From assembly GCA_021815525.1 (NCBI GenBank), contig JAKAGN010000021.1:1-14353 (forward strand): 14,353 bases of DNA, in the 5' to 3' direction. The stretch is from Deltaproteobacteria bacterium (GTDB lineage Bacteria; Desulfobacterota; Desulfobacteria; Desulfobacterales; Desulfatibacillaceae). Positions 13,902-14,353 of this stretch are shown in pieces. Within the stretch, counting starts at the first letter, position 1, and the number at the start of each line of letters is the position of its first letter. The position numbers were made by a program, and so were the translations under genes. A model generated the notes under the pieces. The model saw only the letters and a program-made list of their open reading frames with translations, was not told the origin of the DNA and ran no database searches.

Positions 13902-14353
13902 ATTCCAAGGAATTATTGATCAGCCAGTACATCGACGACGAGCTTTCGCTCCCGGAAAAGGCGGAGTTTGTGGAGGAGATTTCCGCGGACCGGGCCTTCG
14001 CCCGGGAGGCCCTTGCCCTGGTGCGCCAGGAGATCCGGCTTTCGGAGGACCTCGTGTTCCTTCCGCCGGGCGGCCAAAAAGCGCCGAAAACGAGGCCCCG
14101 GCGGAGGGCGCTGCGCTGGGCGGCCGCACCGCTTGCACTCGCCGCCTGCCTCGCGTTCCTTCTTCTTGCAAGGCCCGCTAAAAGCCCGGCCCCGGCGGCC
14201 CCGGCCCTCGTCGCCCACCGCTTCGTCATCTACCGGCCGGATGCCGCCAGCGTTGAGCTTTCCGGCAACTTCAACAATTGGAGCCCCATCCCCATGCGGC
14301 CGGCCGGAAACGGCGGCTACTGGGAGGCCGTGGTGAGCCTGCCGGCCGGAGAG
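13898..14353 (+). CDS. Anti-sigma factor with periplasmic CBM48/AMPK-type glycan-binding domain (partial)
   Basis: The frame starts at the ATG overlapping the sigma stop and stays open for 152 codons to the window edge, so the C-terminus is missing. Residues 1-55 (SQYIDDELSLPEKAEF) look like the short helical sigma-binding segment of anti-sigma factors. There is no HX3CX2C zinc site; the only cysteine is C84, inside the membrane segment. A basic stretch (PKTRPRRRALR) precedes one transmembrane helix (about 73-92), followed by a Pro/Ala linker. From about residue 105 the sequence turns into an early-set/CBM48 domain like the glycogen-binding domain of AMPK-beta: VELSGNFNNWSPIPM, then GGYWEAVVSLPAGE, with W128 at the usual sugar-contact position. 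Topology puts this domain in the periplasm. The inferred role is to hold the sigma factor at the membrane and release it on an envelope or sugar signal. The domain identity is good; the ligand is unknown. Confidence 0.85.
   Translation, partial: MNSKELLISQYIDDELSLPEKAEFVEEISADRAFAREALALVRQEIRLSEDLVFLPPGGQKAPKTRPRRRALRWAAAPLALAACLAFLLLARPAKSPAPAAPALVAHRFVIYRPDAASVELSGNFNNWSPIPMRPAGNGGYWEAVVSLPAGE

Overview
This is a GC-rich chromosomal window with tightly packed genes and no mobile elements, CRISPR arrays, rRNA or complete tRNA genes. The best guide to the organism is a canonical DsrC at 9734-10051 with both C-terminal arm cysteines in CX10C spacing. It lies near a siroheme-decarboxylase-type AsnC-fold protein (8765-9220). 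Together with an outer-membrane porin and a PlsB acyltransferase, this points to a Gram-negative dissimilatory sulfate/sulfite reducer, most likely Desulfobacterota (former Deltaproteobacteria). The assignment is inference from gene content; the exact genus cannot be read from the sequence.

Layout. (1) 1-3693, plus strand: the last codons of an unidentified gene, then metG (methionyl-tRNA synthetase with a fused C-terminal tRNA-binding domain), then 18 bp later a membrane-anchored transpeptidase with a PBP fold. (2) 3684-5641, plus strand: three tandem perfect hairpins, then a secreted protein joining a TolB-N/LpoB-like domain to an FG-GAP/VCBS region, closed by a strong intrinsic terminator. 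(3) 5642-7434, plus strand: a strong-looking promoter with AT-rich upstream elements, a structured leader of about 195 nt rich in GGA motifs, a beta-barrel porin and its terminator. (4) 7533-10154, minus strand: dsrC with its own promoter, leader and terminator, then yjbQ, an ahbA/ahbB-like gene and a NifS-type desulfurase that resembles selenocysteine lyases. (5) 10155-13127: a divergent intergenic region and plsB on the plus strand. (6) 13128-14353, plus strand: an ECF sigma factor behind an ECF-type candidate promoter, overlapping by ATGA an anti-sigma factor that carries a carbohydrate-binding (CBM48/AMPK-type) domain beyond its membrane segment and is cut by the window end.

How the genes fit together. 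The minus-strand block brings together sulfur relay (DsrC), sulfur or selenium mobilisation from amino acids (desulfurase) and siroheme-to-haem chemistry (Ahb family), which fits a sulfate reducer. The PBP-type gene, the LpoB/TolB-like secreted protein, the porin, PlsB and the envelope-type sigma/anti-sigma pair are all cell-envelope functions.

The points most worth a second look are the porin leader, where three hairpins each expose GGA in the loop (the form of CsrA/RsmA sites); the sigma/anti-sigma pair with its glucan-binding-type sensor domain; the selenocysteine-lyase-like active site of the desulfurase; and the dsrC terminator placed 24 nt before the yjbQ start codon.
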